Positions 9,934-21,698 of a stretch of 64,000 bases of DNA are shown piece by piece. Origin of the DNA: Serripes groenlandicus (taxonomy: Eukaryota > Mollusca > Bivalvia > Cardiida > Cardiidae); the NCBI GenBank assembly GCA_031761405.1, contig JASEVX010000012.1, positions 27,823,217 through 27,887,216 of the forward strand, read 5' to 3'. The translations under genes were made by a program, and so were the position numbers. The notes under the pieces are model-generated. The model did not search any database, was not told where the DNA came from, and was given only the letters and a program-made list of their open reading frames with translations. How positions within the stretch are numbered: position 1 is the stretch's first letter; each line of letters begins with the position of its first letter.

Positions 9934-12900
9934 GGTAAAGTCAATTATAACTCATTTTAAAGATTACCAGTCATTATGATGTTTCATAATATCTCTGTGA
10001 ATGTAACACATAAAACTGGTCACGTGACACGAAAACCGATCTTCGGGGTTTCGGAACATTGTAATATCGAAATCAGCGTCGGCGCATTCAGATTCCGATT
10101 TTCCTTTTTCGCAATATAATATAACAATCATCCAGAGAGGCTCACTATAACTATTAAGACTAACAACTTTTGTCATGAGATTGTAAATATTTATTTTTTT
10201 CTATACTCCCGAAGGTCGGTTTTCTCGTTACGTCGCCCGCATGACATAATGTAGCAGCAAAAACAATTAAATATCGAAATTTCATTTTTGTTTACCTAAT
10301 GGAATTGTTTTTATTGAATGATCAGACATGTTAACAACATACTCAATGCGAGTAATTATATGTATTGGCCACGGACAATAGATAAACGCTTGCATTCATT
10401 TACTGGTGACATTATTGTTAATGTTACAATGTGATTCTCTAGATTGACTAAATTGGAATTGTAGTCCATATTTGAAACTATAGCAATTAGGTCCCTAACT
10501 GCTAGGAATTAAGTGTTAATGCGTTATATTTCCCTTGATATATCGAGAGCAGTTCATACGTAAAATACGCGGTGACGGTTCATATGATATGTATATAGAC
10601 CTTCGAATTGTTAACATATCAAACTATTTGAAAAATATTTGAAATCATTCAAATAAGTAATACTTTTATAAGATAGAAAATTCATGTTTAAAATAAATTT
10701 TACTTTTTAATGACATGCGCAAGAAATTCTGATAAAAAAATCTTTATTTAAATAAGTTCAATTTCTGTAACTATCATGTTTTTATTTAATATTGCCTCTT
10801 TTCTCACCAGTACATAATGGAATGTCTAAAAGCTAGCTAAACAATTCGAAGCCTCTCGAATGACAACCGTGAATATGCCATGATGAATGTACTGCCCAAT
10901 CGACACTGTTCGACAAAGCTCGTAAACTCGATTTAATCATCTGACATCGTTCGCGAATCTATCCTTAGTAAAGTTAGTATAAGTAGTTAAATCGTTTTTT
11001 CGTTTGCGTGATGCTGTTCAAAATAGTCAGTTCTTAAACGACGGTGATATCCGAAACAGCCCGCATGAATTATGTTAATTTAGACGATACACTGTTCGGA
11101 ATTACGTCAATTCATTTTTGTAACGTTACTATAAGTACGCATCATTAGTCCATATGTCTTTCATGCGTAATTGATTCCGATTAACATATTGCACGATTAT
11201 ATAATACACTTTAAACTCTGTCAGTGATGTACAAGCAACTATTCCTAGCTGACAACCATGAGGTTATGACGAAAGAATATTACTTTACACATTAAACATT
11301 AAGTGTTTTTTTTTCAAAACCAAAGCCTGCATCATTCATCATTCATAGCCGATTGCCTGAAAAATAACAATTTACTAAGTGGTTTGGATTATATAAGTAA
11401 TTCATTAGGTTAGTGTGTATTTGTTATGATCTTCATTGTTATTGACGACAGTCGAATATCAATGACCACGTTTGATGATTTGCTTTACAAAGGAGTTTTT
11501 GAAATGAAGCAAAAAAAATCTATTTTTGGAATTGTAATATGTATTTCATTTCTTTTACTTGTTTAAGCTTTCATTTCCTCTATATCCTAATGTGAAAAGT
11601 CCAACAAACTGGGACAATTTGAGAAAAGAAGATTTGCAGTATTTCTCTTCAACGAGTAGATCTATCGATATAGCATCTTGTTTTGAAAGTTCAGTGTAGA
11701 TCTGTTGACGTTTCTATGCAAATCAATATTGTTTTTCAAATCTGTTGTAAATAATTTAGATCTTAAAATACCAAATGATTTGGATCATCAGTTAAGATAG
11801 CAAATATCGATTCCACTGAATGCTCTCGTAGGCAATTTATTCGTAAGTCTCTTTAAGGTTCCGAGATTTACCCGTAATGGATAACATACTGTAACGGAGT
11901 CTTATAACTTTAAACGCCTCGGGAAGTATCATGTCGGACTACGAGCTAGTAAACTAGCTTAAATCTTTACGTTGTTTAAATGAAGAAGTTCTGAAATTAA
12001 ATATAATGTATTGACCCACACACCGTAATACGAAAACAACCATAAATGGTTTTTTTCACTCAAAGGTAACAGGTGTGAGATTTTTCTTTTCATTAACCCA
12101 TGAAGCTTTCTGAAATGAAACTGGCAAAATCCATGGGGGCCGCCATTTTGGATATGTATAAAAAGCGGTCGGCCAGACGTTAAACACATATTTAAAATAA
12201 TTGTCGTCTAGCTAATCTTTGAAAAAAAATATAAATCGACATTTAAGGTCATAAAAGTGCTGTGTTATTTTCGTGTGATGTAACTTTTGTACCAAAAAGT
12301 AAAATAATAAATGGTACTTTGAAATAAACGACCGCAATTCGACGTCAGAACATAAATGTTGACTGTACCGTAGCCAAAGAGCAATGTGACATCATTTCCG
12401 TAACACTTCATTTGGCGTTATGTCAAATGGAACGACGTCGATTCCCGCAAACAAAGTGGTATGAACATTAAATACCTCAAATTCTTATGCATGAGCTATA
12501 GATTCACTCATACAAAGTATAATTATTTATCAAATAGTGTTGAAACAGGATAACTTTCACATATTGAGCAATTGTACCTTTGGCGACAATCTTTTTCTAA
12601 GTCGTCTGCTGCAAAGGAGTCAGAAACCGTTTCTATTAGGGAAAGGGTTAAGCAGAAATGTGACCCTTACATAATTTGTTCCAGTCATATTGACTGATTG
12701 AAAAAGGTAGTTGCAAGATGGCATCAGAAAAGGGCTGTTACACATTTGCTTCTTTACCATAAGTAATTGATTGAGGACCTCAAGCATCTTGACACTCATG
12801 TTCGTTCATTATAAATGTTCTTCATTGATTTGCCGAAAGTTTTAACATATTGTAATCATGCAAACAACATAAGATTAACATTATTATCGTCTAGTCAATT

Positions 12901-14334
12901 ACTTATAAATCATTTTGTATTGCCGAAGTATGCTCTTTAATTTTTATTATGAAAATGTTCACGATTATGACAAATACAGAGGGAAAGGATATAAGTTGAT
13001 CTGTATGTATCCTATCTGTGCATTTTATGATACATTTAACTAAGTCTTCACCATTCAACCTATAACCTTTCAATGTGTATGCCTGCATGTCAAACTGTCT
13101 ACCTGATTTCTCTCTCTGGTGTTTTTTCTTCATCTTTCTTCTTTTAAATCAAATAAATAAAAAGGTTATTATCATAAAAAAATCGTATAAATTTCAACTA
13201 ATATATTATGTAACATCAATAGGTTACAATACACCAACTAAATTCCTTCTTTGTTGCCATATAAACCGAAGAGTTTCGGTTGTCACACTTTCTAGGCGTT
13301 TCTCATGTTTTACACCCTATATCATTGAAAAGAGTTATCTCTAAGCTTTAAAACAATCCAAAGGCAATGGGCGGTCGTGCATACTGCAAGAAAGAACTCA
13401 CCAGGCGAAAATGGTAATCGTCATTTTGGAGCAAGTTGGGCCCCGAAAAAACATTCTACTTTCAATTTCAAACATGGTCAAAATACTAAAAGTGATCAAA
13501 TCAATCATTTTCAGTGCATCCTATGCACATTTACAATGAATTTAAACTCAATATCATATATTAAATACATTCTGATGATGGTATACACTCATTTCTCCGC
13601 AAACAAACTTATAGGGACTATTTTTGGTGTAGACAGCATGACAGCGGATCAAATAATTTACATATATCACATTGAATAATAACTTATTTAAATAAATACA
13701 ACAATGCCTAATAACATACTCAATTATATCTCGGGAGTTAAGTCTGCTAGTTTTTAATTCACTACAGGTACATAGTATGTTAGATAATGAATAGATCTAC
13801 AGGTGCTACCTATTTACGAAAAAAACATAAACAAAAATTAAAGAGCATACTTTCGTAAACAAAAATGATTTTAAAAGTAATTGACTAAACGATGATAATC
13901 TTCATGTCATGTGTTTATTCAGACAGCCATGAAGGAAACAATTCTGCTAAATTATTAAAAGATTGTGACAAGAACTTTCAGGAAAATGGCATTATAAAGT
14001 TTTGTTATCTTGTCCCTAGGGTTTTCAACCAATCGTCGTCTAGTCTTATACTTTTAAAATCGATGTTTTGCATGATCATAAAATGTTTGGAATTCATATG
14101 ATTACGAACAAAAAATAATAAAGTGAAGACTTTCAGAAAATTTATAGATTTATAATGAACTATCTGTTTTAAAAAAGAGGGATTAGATGACACTTAATTG
14201 AACATCTGCATGAATATTTCAGGATTAATTTGTTTAAGCTTGAAAAGATAAGACTGTATCTATGTTCAATATGTTTATAACATCGATAGATATAATATAA
14301 ACTTATAATAAACGATACTATTTGCAGGTACATC
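9934..14334. other. intergenic stretch, no gene recognised
   Basis: A minus-strand frame of 70 codons (9,964-10,176) directly upstream of the PAN exon has no recognisable domain. The sequence near 13,920-14,040 resembles the ~160-bp repeat of 2.1-3.4 kb (GAAACAATTCTGCTAAAT). Near 12,600-12,655 a GTCGTCTGCTGC...GGGAAAGGGTTAA end of the TTAA-type MITE family is visible. Otherwise featureless. Confidence 0.45.
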
Positions 14335-14406
14335 GATTCCGTATTGTAGTGGTTATCACGTCTAATTTATACGCCGAAGGTCCTGGATTTGAGCCCCAGC
14401 GAAACT
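14335..14406 (+). pseudogene. tRNA-Val pseudogene (anticodon position now TAT)
   Basis: It has the same 72-base length as the intact genes and keeps the A-box and most of the T arm. The acceptor stem has changes at both ends (starts GATTCCG, ends AGCGAAACT). The anticodon stem is disrupted (TCTAA/GCCGA) and the loop reads TAT. It should not fold or be charged as valine. Confidence 0.8.
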
Positions 14407-14666
14407 AATTATTTCAAAGAACATAGTTCTTTTCCAATAGTATACCAATTGTTTGCTGCAAATGCGTCAGTTGTCGTCTGTATGGAGATACAATATATCT
14501 CCCCGTTTCGAATATTCGTCAATTAAGATGATGTCCACGAGTTTACTGTGGGTAATTATTGTACATACTGAAACTAGAATTTAGAAAAGTCGCGAAGAGA
14601 GAAAATAAATATATTCACGTATTATGATTCATATCGAGTACTACTTTACACTTTTAGTGGTATATA

Positions 14667-14738
14667 GGTTCCGTGGTGTAGTTGTTATCACGTCTGCTTA
14701 ACACGCAGAAGGTCCTGGGTTCGAGCCCCAGCGGAACC
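14667..14738 (+). tRNA. tRNA-Val (AAC)
   Basis: 72 bases with a seven-pair acceptor stem GGTTCCG/CGGAACC. The A-box region starts at base 8, the anticodon loop is TTAACAC between TCTGC and GCAGA, and the T arm CTGGG/CCCAG encloses the TTCGAGC loop with the internal B box. One D-loop base differs from the other copies (GTAGTTG instead of GTAGTGG). A long T-run starts at 14,739 and can end Pol III transcription. The 3' CCA is not encoded, as expected in eukaryotes. Supplies AAC, read as inosine, for GUU/GUC/GUA valine codons. Confidence 0.9.
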
Positions 14739-16743
14739 TTATTTTTTTTTTTTTAAATGACATTCTTTTTTTTTTATCTTCAATGTGTTTGCTTTATGCA
14801 AATAAAATAATATTCATAATATTGGTTTTCTCATGGGACGGCTCTTATAAGTCGCCGGGCAGAAGCCCGCGAGTTATATTTGTAATAGCTTTTCGGAAAT
14901 GACATGGGAGAACGAGTTATTATTAGAAAAAAACAAATTTAAATGTCTTGAACATATTACAATCGTGTATGTTTAAAAACACTAAGTTATGACACATCTA
15001 AAATTAAATAAATAATGATAAAAGTCACGTCAAATTCTACTTTTAATAGTAATTTTAACTTACTGAATGTTATTTTCATGTTCAAAGAGATGTCTTGGTT
15101 TGTGAATAATTGTTTTAATAGTGTGTATTCATGATCACAGGGGCATAGCTTGGGTATACAGAGTGTGTACGCAATTTCTTAGGGGGGTCCGGGGGCATGC
15201 TCCCCCGGGATTTGTTTTCTCTTCTATATCGTCTGTGGTGACTTCTTGGAGCATTCCAGTAGCAAAATATGACTGATCTTGATGGTGAAATAAACGTATT
15301 TTCTAGAAAATTTGAGATAATAAAATGTGTTGCATTTGTCATTTTTCGTCAAATCTATCAAGTCAGATAGTCAGATCGGTTGTTTTATATTTAAGCCTAC
15401 CACATGTCAAGTTTTTATTGCAGATTTGAACTTTTTAAAATTTGAGTACTGAAGACAATGTGTACGCAGCTACGTATTTTGCGCACAGTCAGCTACGCGC
15501 CTGGATCACGTAACTAGCGAATACCGACGGCGTAGATCAATCTTCTTTGCAGTATCCGTTCTTTACACTCACTTACACATAGTCAATTATAGATGATTTA
15601 AGATGTTTATTTGTTCAAAACAAATGAATAAAAAACAAACTGAGATAAAACTAGTTTTCATTGAAATATGATTTTTAATGAAAACTCTCTACCTATAAAG
15701 AACGACAACTCTGTTCACAAATCGGGGGTCTTTCGTACACAATTATTTCGTCCTTGACACTTTTAAGTTTCATTAGATTCCCTACAGGCATTATGCTTCC
15801 GTTCTGCATATGGTTATGCGTCATTGACACAAGAGCGCTCATTATAATATAATGTTAAAACATTAGTAATTTATTATTTTCATTATAAAAAAGGAAGGGA
15901 AAAATTACGATATATTAACATGTAGGGTTCGGTTTATGTTCGAAATTATGCAACAATTTCAATGAAATTTAACTGTTTAGCTGATATTATATTTCGAGGG
16001 TGGTCTACTTTGTAAATATATTGGACTACATGTTAACATTTGTCAAAGTATAATATAATTAGGATGCCAAGTTAATATAATTTTGAGAAAAAAGAGAAAA
16101 CTCATGTCCTCAGCAATTTAACCCTTTTCTCATTGCTTTAAAAGTAGATTGCTGTAAAGGTGTCCGATGTTGACGTTAACAGGGTAAAGGTTAAATGAAA
16201 TTGCATGCATATCTTAAACTGTCTGTTTTGTGGTTTTATTGACAAATAATAAAATTCAAATCTTCTGACAAACATCTCGAAAAGAGAATGTGGAATTCAC
16301 AAATCTTATAATTATGCCTTAATGAAAGCACTGTATACATACTAAGACTAATGATTGGCAAGATTACTCATTTCCATTACTGTTTAAGATCAATAATTAG
16401 TTGGCTGTGTGTATGGTCAACCTACCTTAGAATGGAGATTGGTCATACACAATGAAATGCTTCAATTATATTTCAATGAAGGACATTCACTTCGTTGACA
16501 TAAAAAGTGCAAGTAATGAATGATACATTTTCACATGACCACACCCCTGATGTTCCAATATGTCCCGCAGTTGATAACTGTTTTTTCAACTACTATAATG
16601 TAAGGGTTATGCATTACTGCTGTATGGATTTCCGGCGACATTGATACGTTGCATCTTGTATGTTACATATATACATAATATCATTTTCTGATAAACAACT
16701 GGAAGTGTAGCCCAAGTAGTTATACACCAAGAGTCGTTTAGAC
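14739..16743. other. intergenic stretch between tRNA modules
   Basis: AT-rich with no supported gene. A short TTAA-bounded piece near 16,119-16,194 (TTTAACCCTTTTCTC... GGTAAAGGTTAA) looks like a small deletion derivative of the TTAA MITE family. A G/C-rich patch near 15,180-15,210 (GGGGGTCC...CCCCCGG) is notable but unassigned. Confidence 0.4.
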
Positions 16744-17005
16744 CCGGCCGGGTAGCTCAATTGGTAGCATATCTGACTCGTGATCTGGAGGTCACGGGTT
16801 CGATACCCGGTTGCGGCGACATTCTTTCGGGCGATTTTTCCATTGCCTCTCACCTCTGATCTATGTGAGAAAGTAGTCAGTGGCTTCGAAAGAATGTTGT
16901 GTAAGTACTGGTGTGGGAAAGCCAGAAAAACATGGGTAGGTGCACTGACCGCCGTGATATGACCAAAGCTGTTGAAAGCGGCGTTAAACTCCAAACAAAC
17001 AAAAA
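16744..17005 (+). mobile_element. SINE-A with Thr-like tRNA head and 18-bp target-site duplication
   Basis: A tRNA-derived head (GCCGGGTAGCTCAATTGG A box, GGTTCGATACC B box, loop reading CGT) is followed by the SINE-A body (CTATGTGAGAAAGTAGTCAG, GTACTGGTGTGGGAAAGCC, CCGCCGTGATATGACC, TTGAAAGCGGCGTTAAAC) and an AAAC-rich tail. It is flanked by ACCAAGAGTCGTTTAGAC at 16,726-16,743 and the same 18 bases with one mismatch at 17,006-17,023. This is direct evidence of LINE-mediated insertion. The anticodon stem has a mismatch, so it is not a working tRNA. Confidence 0.88.
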
Positions 17006-17253
17006 ACCAAGAGTTGTTTAGACACACGCGGCTGATATACTCTGTACAAATGAAAATATACCTTGTTTATTTAATAGTGAATAATGAAGAAAGAAAAAAG
17101 TATAATTTTAAATCTCCTATGTAAAATACGATACCTGTGATCACACTTAAAACATTCATTTTTTCCGCTCCGAACCACAACCTGTTGATTATAGTAAAAT
17201 AATACCGAAATGTATTTATGTAAAATTGTATTAAAGGAATCGGTCATTATCGA

Positions 17254-17325
17254 GGTTTCGTAGTGTAGTGGTTATCACGTCTGCTTTACACGCAGAAGGT
17301 CCTGGGTTCGAGCCGCAGCGGAACC
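17254..17325 (+). tRNA. tRNA-Val (TAC), one T-stem mismatch
   Basis: Anticodon loop TTTACAC. It carries A at base 9, as the other TAC copies do. It differs from them in the acceptor (GGTTTCG, giving a G:T wobble pair) and in the T arm (CGCAG opposite CTGGG, one G:G mismatch). A T-run follows at 17,326. The downstream flank (CAACATGAGTGACTATAA ... GGAAAGTGCAGG) matches that of the AAC modules. It could still be transcribed, but is probably weakened. Confidence 0.7.
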
Positions 17326-18501
17326 TTTCTTTTTTCTTCAACATGAGTGACTATAAATATCTTATTCAACAAGGGAAAAATGAACCTAAGTAATTTATGT
17401 TGCGTTCCAATTACTTGTTGCTGGAAAGTGCAGGCTCTGGTAGATTGTATTTGAATGTTTATGATATTGAGACATCTACTTAAGAAAATATCAACGGTAG
17501 AAGTGATTTGTATGTAAACATGAGGAAGTTACATTTTATTAACTTTTAAAAACATTGCTAGAAATTGAACGCTCGTTTTTAGCTTTTCTTTTTTCCTTGC
17601 AATGTTTCAATGCACAGGAGCTATAACTCAGCACTGCCGTAAGCAACGGAGATGAGTGTCTAGAATTCTCATTTTCGGAACATGTTGTCATGGTCTTGTG
17701 TATCTAGTTTATTGATAAATATGTTCACCTCGCGTGCGAGATGTAGAAGGGTCGATCCCCGCCAGTTGCATACAAACACTTTAAACAGTGTAGTAATGGC
17801 TGCCATCCTTGGCTCTCAGATTGACAGGGTTAGCATTACGACTGACTAACCTAACGACGGTTAGTTTAGATTTATAATCTTTTAAAACCATCCTCAGTAT
17901 CGGTTGTATCTTATTTGTCTACACTAGTGACCGTACGGCGACCTGAAAATGTACAAGGTCGCCGGCAAACGTGATACACTTTAAAAAAAGCCGCGTTCTC
18001 ACGACGCGCCCGCCACGACATTTACGCGCTTATGGCGTTTCTATTGAGATATATGGGCTTAGCAATCCGCAGCGCTCTAAACACGCTCATGTGGTTCTTG
18101 CCAAGCGTCCTTTACGGATATCGCGATTTCCATGGCGGCTATTTTAGCTGGTTAAATTTTCGGAAATATCTGATGTATGAACTTTAAAACGTCAGCTTTT
18201 ATTGCAGGTCGCACATGAAAAGCATGGTCGCCATAGGAACGTAGTAAAAGCTTAAGAAACACGCCATGGTCGTTTAAAGAACTCCATACACGCAATAGGA
18301 ACCTCATGATAACACCATAAGTGCACTGAGAGCCCAATGAGGACGTCGTGCAATTGCGCAATAGTGTGTAGGCGTTGTGGGGACGTGGCAGACACGCGCG
18401 GGTCGTGGTGAGGGCGCAATGAAGTCACCGTTGCAAATGTTACCATTTTCGCAGCGTCTTTGCCACGCGTTTCTGCACGTGTACTACGTTCATGCAATTG
18501 T
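17326..18501. other. 3' flank of tRNA module, then CpG-rich stretch
   Basis: To about 17,560 this is AAC-module-type flank. From about 17,930 onward the sequence becomes rich in CG dinucleotides (GACGCGCCCGCC, CGCGCGGGTCG) in an otherwise AT-rich window. No coding function is recognised; the short frames on both strands overlap each other without homology. Confidence 0.4.
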
Positions 18502-18760
18502 ACGACGCTTGTCTAACGACCTTAGCGATCCACCGCGATCTCATCGAGTACCAGGTCAGATCGCCAACATTGGCGTTTGTTTTGAACATGCTCAAAACAA
18601 ACGCCGTGACTCGGCGACCATTAGCGACCTTGGTAACCAAAGCACGATGTCTGGCGTTTTCACGACGCTTATACCTCGCTTATGGAAATATTGAAGCGCT
18701 CTTGGCCCGTTTTCCGTCGCCTTAGCAGCGCAGTAAGGACGCAACCCCGGTCTGACGGGG
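18502..18760 (+). mobile_element. CpG-rich element with a conserved 34-base palindrome; second copy at 57,591-57,852 (-)
   Basis: The stretch is matched in reverse at 57,591-57,852, including the GCGCTCTTGGCCCGTTTTCCGT-like end and the GGTCTGACGGGG junction. At 18,572-18,605 GGCGTTTGTTTTGA pairs with TCAAAACAAACGCC across a short loop; the palindrome is also kept at 57,736-57,769. Both copies abut the same truncated SINE-A, so they belong to one duplicated module rather than to two independent insertions. The element type is unknown. Confidence 0.55.
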
Positions 18761-18929
18761 ATATTACCAAATGTGCTAACCGTCTATGTGGGAAAGCAGC
18801 AAGCTGCTTGGAAAGACTGTTGTGTGGAGTTAGTGTGGGTAAGATAGGATACACATGAGTAAGTTATCAGTGGCCGCCGTGATATGACTGAAACATTGTT
18901 GTAAACGTCTTTAAACCCCAATCAATCAA
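18761..18929 (+). mobile_element. SINE-A 3' part at the left edge of the inverted-repeat arm
   Basis: It contains TGTGGGAAAGCAGCAAGCTG, CCGCCGTGATATGACTG and TTGTTGTAAACGTCTTTAAA, and ends CAATCAATCA. The same altered end (GTAAACGTCTTTAAA) is seen in reverse at 42,096-42,120, so the insertion predates the arm duplication. Confidence 0.75.
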
Positions 18930-19249
18930 TATCTATGATATATTGCTAGGTTCTGGTCTCCAAATATAGCGAGGGTAAACACATTCTATATAATCACCAT
19001 CAACTTGTTGTATTTTCACTAGGCCACATATAATTTAATAGGAAAATAATATCTACAAAACCATCCTTTTAGGATGGAGGATTTGCATATAAGACTTATG
19101 GGATGCGTCAAATTTAGTCATACATTAGTCTAATTAATTCACTCCAAACACGAGGGCAAAGGTGAACATTTTTATCGCTAAATAATATCGAAGGTATTTA
19201 TGTATAGGTGCATTAAATTAACGCTATACGATAATACTAACTGCATATC

Positions 19250-19321
19250 GGTTCCGTAGTGTAGTGGTTATCACGTCTGCTTTACACGCAGAAGGTCCTG
19301 GGTTCGAGCCCCAGCGGAACC
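19250..19321 (+). tRNA. tRNA-Val (TAC)
   Basis: All stems are intact. Loop TTTACAC. Base 9 is A (GTAGTGTAG), a mark shared with the TAC genes at 17,254, 41,702 and 52,063. T-run from 19,322. The mirror partner is 41,702-41,773. The upstream CATATC just before base 1 recurs at several modules. Reads GUA/GUG valine codons. Confidence 0.93.
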
Positions 19322-20555
19322 TTTTTTTATAAAACCCTTTCTGAGAATTTATTTCATGAAATAAATAAACTTTTTTGTCAAATATACAAAGAGAAATGTT
19401 TATAATAGTATGTCAATAAAACACACATATGTTTAAAACTGCATGAAATTGTTTACAGTTCTTTGAATGTTTTACACGAACTCCGACTAATCGCTCAGAC
19501 CGATTGAGGCGGCTCTTTTCAAGCAAGGGTCAGTCAGACTGTGGCTGTCATTCTTATTGAATGTTCCATTGTCGCAAGTCCTTTTTCATGTTGAAAAAGA
19601 GCTTATTTATTTATACATTTCTGAAAGGGGAGTTAAATCTCGGATGATAGTTGACGCGAGTGTAGCAAACGAATGATTCTGCACGACTTTGTTATTGGCG
19701 GGTAAAATCCCGATAGATAAAATGTATCGTATTAAACTTTCAGTGATGAATACAGACATGACATGTGGTTGGAAAAGTAGAATACTAGCTAAATAAATTG
19801 TATTCTATTGTAGGGAATAGAGAGAGCTAGTCCCTTCCCTGCATACGCAAAATCTGCGACGAAGAAAATATATCTGGAAAAACGTGCGGAATCTCTTTAT
19901 TATTAAAAGTTTATTTAATGAATATATTGAAATAGAGAGGAAATATTGTAGCAAAATGAGAAAATGTCCATTGTGATGTCTGCTACAGACGCATCAAAAT
20001 GCGTCTGCAAGTGGAAAAGGGTTAATTAAAGTTGAAATCATTAAAGCAAATATAAATTGATGTTTTATAAGCCCTTTTATGAGCATTTCTTTTTTTTCAA
20101 CAATGTTTTCCAAAGTCTCTTACTCTTACTACATATGCTTTATTTATAATCGTAAGTATCATGGAAAGGATAAGGTAGATGTCTCACTCCCATACACGTG
20201 CGTGTATGGTCAAAATAATATTTGAAAGTCCTGACTTGGTCTGAATCTGATAAAAAAACAATATGAAAAACTGCCTCGGTTTAAGTTTGATCTGTCGCGA
20301 GACTAGCTATATTTATATTTCGGGGTGCTCCCCGTTAATATTGGTTCAGCCAAGTTAGTTATCTTCTATAATGTATTAATTTACAGGTAATTCTTCTTCG
20401 TCTAGAAGGATAAGGGTTATCTCCCTTCGTCAAATATTAATAAATAGAGATGAAGTCAAACAATTAACATACAGCTTACAATGGAAGAATCGTAAACACT
20501 CTTGATTTAGACAGTAATTATATAAATTTCTATTTTACAACAGAACATATGTGTA

Positions 20556-20627
20556 GGTTCCGTGGTGTAGTGGTTATCACGTCTGCTTCACACGCAGAAG
20601 GTCCTGGGTTCGAGCCCCAGCGGAACC
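20556..20627 (+). tRNA. tRNA-Val (CAC)
   Basis: Intact cloverleaf with loop TTCACAC, reading GUG. It differs from the AAC genes only at wobble base 34. T-run from 20,628. The upstream flank (GTCTAGAAGGATAAGGGTTATCTCCCTTCGTC) recurs at 28,460-28,530 and in reverse near 40,015-40,060. The mirror partner is 39,790-39,861. Confidence 0.93.
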
Positions 20628-20689
20628 TTTTTTTAATTGGGGGAGTGATTGACTTTGTTTTGCTTTTTGATATATTTTTTGGTAATAAC

Positions 20690-20800
20690 ATGGCCGGGGA
20701 TCGAACCCTTGACTGCAGAGACGGGCGCTTTGCTATAGAGGTGGACTCTCTTCCATCGATCGAAGCGCTTGTCTTTAAGGAAAAAAGTTAACATAAATTA
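20690..20800. other. tRNA-like remnant carrying the single-copy seed of the 20-bp minisatellite
   Basis: Read on the minus strand, this contains a T-arm-like GGGTTCGATCCCCGGCC. At 20,739-20,760 the plus strand reads GAGGTGGACTCTCTTCCATC, which differs from the 20-bp minisatellite unit GAGGTGGACGCTCTGCCATC at only a few positions. In the sister CAC module (28,639) the GGCCGGGGACCGAA just upstream leads straight into the minisatellite array. Confidence 0.6.
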
Positions 20801-20830
20801 TTTATGTTGCACTTCAATGACTAGTTGGAA

Positions 20831-21210
20831 TCCGCCGTAGTCGAGTGGTTAGCGTTTGGGACATAGAACTAGGCGTTACAGGTTCGATCCACAGACGCGA
20901 CACGGCGGTCGTGTTGGAATGCCCTTGGGCAAGGCACATTTACCGGCATTGTACTGGCTTGTTTACACAGGGAACAATGACTAATCGAACAATTAATTCA
21001 ATTATTTTCAATTTAATTCAAAATTTATTCTTAAAGAAAGGCCTCCGACCCATAAAACAATATACAAAACATAATAACATCAACTATTTGAGTTATAATT
21101 TAAGATTATTCTCTGTCTTTGTGTTTCATTATTTCATTAACGAAAAAAGCTACAATATAGCTTAAAAAATGTTGAAAACGCCGTAAAACCAAAATAAATC
21201 AAAATCAATT
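20831..21210 (+). mobile_element. SINE-C (Ser/Leu-like tRNA head, 'CCCTTGGGCAAGGCAC' body)
   Basis: The head TCCGCCGTAGTCGAGTGG has an A box of the Ser/Leu type and a GGTTCGATCC B box. The body has GGAATGCCCTTGGGCAAGG, GTACTGGCTTGTTTACACAGG and a 3' end AATGTTGAAAACGCCGTAAAACC. Partial direct repeats of CTAGTTGGAA/CAAGTTGGCA flank it. Compared with the other copies it carries ~170 extra AT-rich bases (about 20,980-21,160), which are also present in the mirror copy at 38,747-39,126. Confidence 0.8.
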
Positions 21211-21309
21211 ACAAGTTGGCAGACAGTACCCTGACTTACCTGAGTGATGTAACACGACATCTTTCCGCCAGTTTCGAATCATATCAAATGTTGTTTGTTA
21301 TAAAATGGT

Positions 21310-21462
21310 TGTAATGGATTCCCTCCTTGGCGCTAAGGGTTACTGGAATAGCAGTGCGACAGATACATCGTCGGTACCAGGATAAGTAATGAAGGTAGTA
21401 CTGGTAAATTACCCATGAAACTCCGGGATATAACTGATATACTGTTGTAAACGGCGAAACAT
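21310..21462 (+). mobile_element. SINE-B body fragment (part of every AAC module)
   Basis: TTGGCGCTAAGGGTTACTGG, TCGTCGGTACCAGGATAA, AGTACTGGTAAATTACCC, GGGATATAACTG and ACTGTTGTAAACGGCG. The same fragment precedes AAC or decayed genes at 25,890-26,040, 27,330-27,485, 32,070-32,230 and, in reverse, 23,556-23,700 and 38,495-38,660. It therefore serves as a marker of the duplicated module. Confidence 0.75.
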
Positions 21463-21626
21463 ACCATTCAAACATGAATTATTTAATCCGCAAACATGAG
21501 GTTTAAGTCCAACATGTTACCAGGGACGTATATCTACGTCCCCGATAATACCTAAAGGTACAACCAGTTTAATGCGTGTATAGATGTATTAATATAAAAG
21601 TTTAACATACAAGCAACTTGCATATC

Positions 21627-21698
21627 GGTTCCGTGGTGTAGTGGTTATCACGTCTGCTTAACACGCAGAAGGTCCTGGGTTCGAGCCCCAGCGGAACC
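21627..21698 (+). tRNA. tRNA-Val (AAC)
   Basis: Stems intact, loop TTAACAC, GTGGTGTAG in the D arm. The T-rich tract downstream is interrupted by single bases (TTCTTTTTTATTTTTTT). It lies between a SINE-B fragment upstream and the GGAAAGTGCAGGCTC flank downstream. Mirror partner 38,303-38,374. Confidence 0.93.

Noticed and set aside
9964..10176. 70-codon minus-strand frame upstream of the PAN exon
   Set aside because: No recognisable domain, no signal peptide and no matching splice phase could be established; it may be chance or 5' untranslated sequence.
14335..14406. tRNA-Ile (TAT) here and at 22,958
   Set aside because: Gene bodies are tRNA-Val with broken anticodon and acceptor stems; the TAT reading is a result of decay.
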